Shown here: positions 61,891-64,000 of the stretch, one piece after another
Position numbering within the stretch: the first letter of the stretch is position 1
Layout: every line of letters starts with the position of its first letter
Origin: Planctomycetota bacterium
GTDB lineage: Bacteria > Planctomycetota > UBA1135 > UBA2386
DNA: 64,000 nucleotides
Reading direction: 5' to 3'
Assembly: GCA_016794035.1 (NCBI GenBank)
Contig: JAEUHS010000011.1
Span: forward strand, 1-64,000
The notes under the pieces: model-generated
Told to the model about the DNA's origin: nothing
The model's database searches: none
What the model saw: only the letters and a program-made list of their open reading frames with translations
Program-made: the position numbers and the translations under genes

Positions 61891-64000
61891 CGCCTTCCCT
61901 CCATGTAGTCGTAGAGCCGCTGCTGTTCGCGTTCGTGCGCGCGCAGGTCGCCGGCCTCGCCGCAGATGTCGAGCCGCGCCAGATGCCATTCGAGCCGCCG
62001 CTGGCGCTGCGGCAGCAGGTCGGCGATGCCGTCGAGCGCCGCCAGCCCCGCCGTCAGCTGACCCGATCGCGCCAGCTGGTCGGCCCGCGCGCGCACGAGC
62101 TGCAGCAGTTCCGCCGTCAGCGCCTCGCGGCGCGGCGCGGCGAGGTCGTCGCGCTGCAGCGCCTCCGTCAGCACCGCCTCCGCCGCGGCGCGCTCGCCGG
62201 CCAGCACCAGCAGGTTGGCGCGGCGCGATGCGTCGGTCACGGTCGCGGCGAGACGGCGCAGCGCCGGGCGCGAACTCAGCACCTCGACGCCGCCCTGGTA
62301 GCCGACGGCGAGCAGCGGCCCGTCGGTGGTGATGTCGAACGAGCCGTCCAACGGATCGCGGCTCGGATCGAACGGCGGCAGCGGAATCCGCCGCGTCGCC
62401 AGCTCGCCGTGCGCGTCGAAGGCGAAGATCTCGCGATCGCCCGGGACCAGCACCTGGTCGCCGACGACGGTGCCGCGCCCCCGCCCCACCGACTTGCGGC
62501 TCGTCGACGCCGGCAGGTCGCGCGCCCACTTCACCAGACCGCCGCGCAGCTCGATGCAGACCAGCGCCTTGTCGGCGACGAAGTAGAGCTCGGTGGCGGT
62601 CGCGCCGACCAGTTCGCGCAGCTTGCCGTACGGCGCGTGGCGCGTCGTCCCGTCGAGCATCCAGACCGGCTCGCCCGACGCGCTGTCGAGGCACAGCAGC
62701 AGGTCGGAATCGCACGCGGCGAGCACGACGAGCCCGTCGGCGACGACGAGGGGATTGGGCGCGAACCCCGGCAGGTCGGCCTGCAGGAACTGCTCGCCGA
62801 ATCGCATCTGGCCGTCACCATCCGCCCGCTTGTTGCGCCGGAACGAGCGCAGCGGGTCGCTGCGTTCGTAGCGACGGATCCACCGCAGGTCGCCGGTGAA
62901 CGCGTCGATCGCGGCGACGCAGCCCGCGTTGGTGGCGACGAAGGCGACGCCGCCGCGCACCACGACCGGCGCGCCGGGCGCCTTGAAGAACGGCGTGCCG
63001 CCGGCGTGGATCGGCGCGAACCACAGCGGTCGACCGGTACGGCGGTCGAGGCAGCGCAGTTCGTAGACGTCGCGCCGCAGCGCCGGCAGCAGCAGTCGTT
63101 CGCCGAACACCGCCGGCGCCGCGAGGAACGTCACGTCGCGCAGACCGTCGTCGCCGTCGTGCCATTGCGCCGACGACCAGGCGCGCTGCAGCGAGCCGCG
63201 CTCGTAGGCGACCAGCTCGCTCGACTTCAGGGACTCGACGCTCGAGGTGGTGTTGCGGCTGTGACCGAGCACGGCATAGAGCCGCGTGTCGTCGCACACC
63301 GGCCGCAGCAGGGCGAAGTCGCTGGCGGCGATGCGCACGCGCGGGTGGTTCTCGCGCGGCATCGGCGGCCGATCCACGCCGTCGCCTTCGGCCAGCAGCA
63401 GCCCCGACTCGGCGGCGGCTACGCGCAGTCGATAGTGTTCCAGGAACACCGCGCGCGGCTCGGTCGACAGGTCGTCGGCACCGTGGCCGGGCGCCGGCAC
63501 GAACGTCACCCAGGTCGCCGGGCCGTAGCGCGACGCGTGCGGCATCGTCGTCGCACGCATGCCGTCGTCGACGAAGATCACGCGGTTGCCGCCGTTCGCC
63601 GCCTTCGGTTCGCGGTACGGCTCCGGATCGGCGAAGCGGTACTGCCACACCGGCACCAGCTCGTCGGTGCCGGCGTCGAGGCAGCTGATCGTCGGCGCCG
63701 TCGACGCCGGCCCCACGAGGTCGAGCACGACGTCGGCGAACACCTCGCTGGTCGGCAGGTCCCTGACGGCCTGCAGCTCGCCGAGCAGGCGCAGCGTCGC
63801 GTCGGGGTGGCGCGCGGCCAGGCCCTCGGCCTCGCTGCGCGCGGCGCCGGCGTCACCGGCGAGGCGCAGGCACAGCGCGATCTTGAACCCGCACCACACG
63901 TCGTCGATGCCCAGCCGGCGGCGGCTGGCGACCGGATACACCTGCACGAGGTCGCGCAGCACCTGCACCGCGGCCCGGTAGCGCCCCTCGTGCATCAGCC
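61887..64000 (-). CDS. PQQ-type beta-propeller protein (5' end outside the window)
   Basis: About 700 residues are visible. The N-terminal part looks like a TPR helix (EGRYRAAVQVLRDLVQVYP), so the true start lies beyond the right edge. Propeller blades follow, with typical PQQ-like repeat ends: LRCLDRRTGRPLWFAPIHAG, VAAIDAFTGDLRWIRRYERS, LLCLDSASGEPVWMLDG and VCIELRGGLVKWARDLPAS. A helical C-terminal region follows. No dehydrogenase motif is seen, so it probably acts as an exported binding scaffold, comparable to BamB-like propellers. Its stop overlaps the next gene by 4 bases. Confidence 0.82.
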   Translation of the reverse strand, partial: LMHEGRYRAAVQVLRDLVQVYPVASRRRLGIDDVWCGFKIALCLRLAGDAGAARSEAEGLAARHPDATLRLLGELQAVRDLPTSEVFADVVLDLVGPASTAPTISCLDAGTDELVPVWQYRFADPEPYREPKAANGGNRVIFVDDGMRATTMPHASRYGPATWVTFVPAPGHGADDLSTEPRAVFLEHYRLRVAAAESGLLLAEGDGVDRPPMPRENHPRVRIAASDFALLRPVCDDTRLYAVLGHSRNTTSSVESLKSSELVAYERGSLQRAWSSAQWHDGDDGLRDVTFLAAPAVFGERLLLPALRRDVYELRCLDRRTGRPLWFAPIHAGGTPFFKAPGAPVVVRGGVAFVATNAGCVAAIDAFTGDLRWIRRYERSDPLRSFRRNKRADGDGQMRFGEQFLQADLPGFAPNPLVVADGLVVLAACDSDLLLCLDSASGEPVWMLDGTTRHAPYGKLRELVGATATELYFVADKALVCIELRGGLVKWARDLPASTSRKSVGRGRGTVVGDQVLVPGDREIFAFDAHGELATRRIPLPPFDPSRDPLDGSFDITTDGPLLAVGYQGGVEVLSSRPALRRLAATVTDASRRANLLVLAGERAAAEAVLTEALQRDDLAAPRREALTAELLQLVRARADQLARSGQLTAGLAALDGIADLLPQRQRRLEWHLARLDICGEAGDLRAHEREQQRLYDYMEGRR

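Overview
The window is chromosomal DNA from a high-GC bacterium, most likely a planctomycete (Planctomycetota). This rests on gene content, not on a database match. The pointers are several large carboxypeptidase-regulatory-like secreted proteins, a long block of von Willebrand A / BatA-type membrane proteins, a squalene-cyclase-like repeat protein, an NPCBM protein, multiple HtrA-like proteins, and dense packing with many 4-base stop/start overlaps (ATGA or GTGA). Most of the window looks about 70% GC by eye. The first 2.5 kb is clearly poorer in GC.

Layout. 1-2528 is a lower-GC cassette on the + strand: a cysteine-rich small protein, an envelope protein and a MauE/DoxX-type redox membrane protein. 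2490-5680 is a scar zone. It holds 44-bp tandem repeats, a truncated transposase, an excisionase-like fragment, an acyltransferase, a broken EamA transporter, and two 184-bp direct repeats that each end in a tRNA 3' end. 5729-16584 carries an inositol-monophosphatase-like enzyme, an ApaH-like phosphatase, MurJ, SixA, a Nudix hydrolase and three membrane-anchored carboxypeptidase-regulatory-like proteins. 16706-28281 is mostly housekeeping and repair: an FeS-type photolyase/cryptochrome, a porin-like barrel, YqeY, GyrA, a CinA-type protein, MutY, FabI, a TPR protein, a cysteine-synthase-like enzyme and MoxR.

28282-28619 has no protein gene but shows consecutive hairpins ending in a textbook intrinsic terminator, so it is a candidate structured RNA; frataxin (CyaY) follows. 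28959-36751 is regulatory. A membrane histidine kinase, an RluA-type pseudouridine synthase and an AAA+/Fis regulator lacking the sigma-54 contact loop lie in a row. An ECF sigma factor, its zinc-finger anti-sigma factor and a secreted third component follow upstream. A tRNA-Arg(CCG) and an M61 peptidase come next.

38991-40310 looks like an SOS operon. A strong promoter and a 14-bp palindrome of the Gram-positive SOS-box type (CGAAC-N4-GTTCG) sit directly in front of an 83-codon gene for a small tail-anchored membrane protein, followed by lexA and a CDGSH iron-sulfur protein. 40459-43027 (+) holds hemerythrin, exonuclease, thioesterase and CPBP protease genes.

From the right edge down to 43024 there are fourteen - strand genes with almost no gaps (21 kb). 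They encode a PQQ-type propeller, a squalene-cyclase-like repeat protein, two VWA membrane proteins, a large two-helix membrane protein, a coiled-coil protein, a TPR protein, an NPCBM protein, one intact HtrA protease and two catalytically dead HtrA relatives, then a complete FecBCD/BtuCDF-type ABC importer. This block is the best candidate for an undescribed envelope system. The SOS-controlled small membrane protein and the structured RNA are the next best leads.
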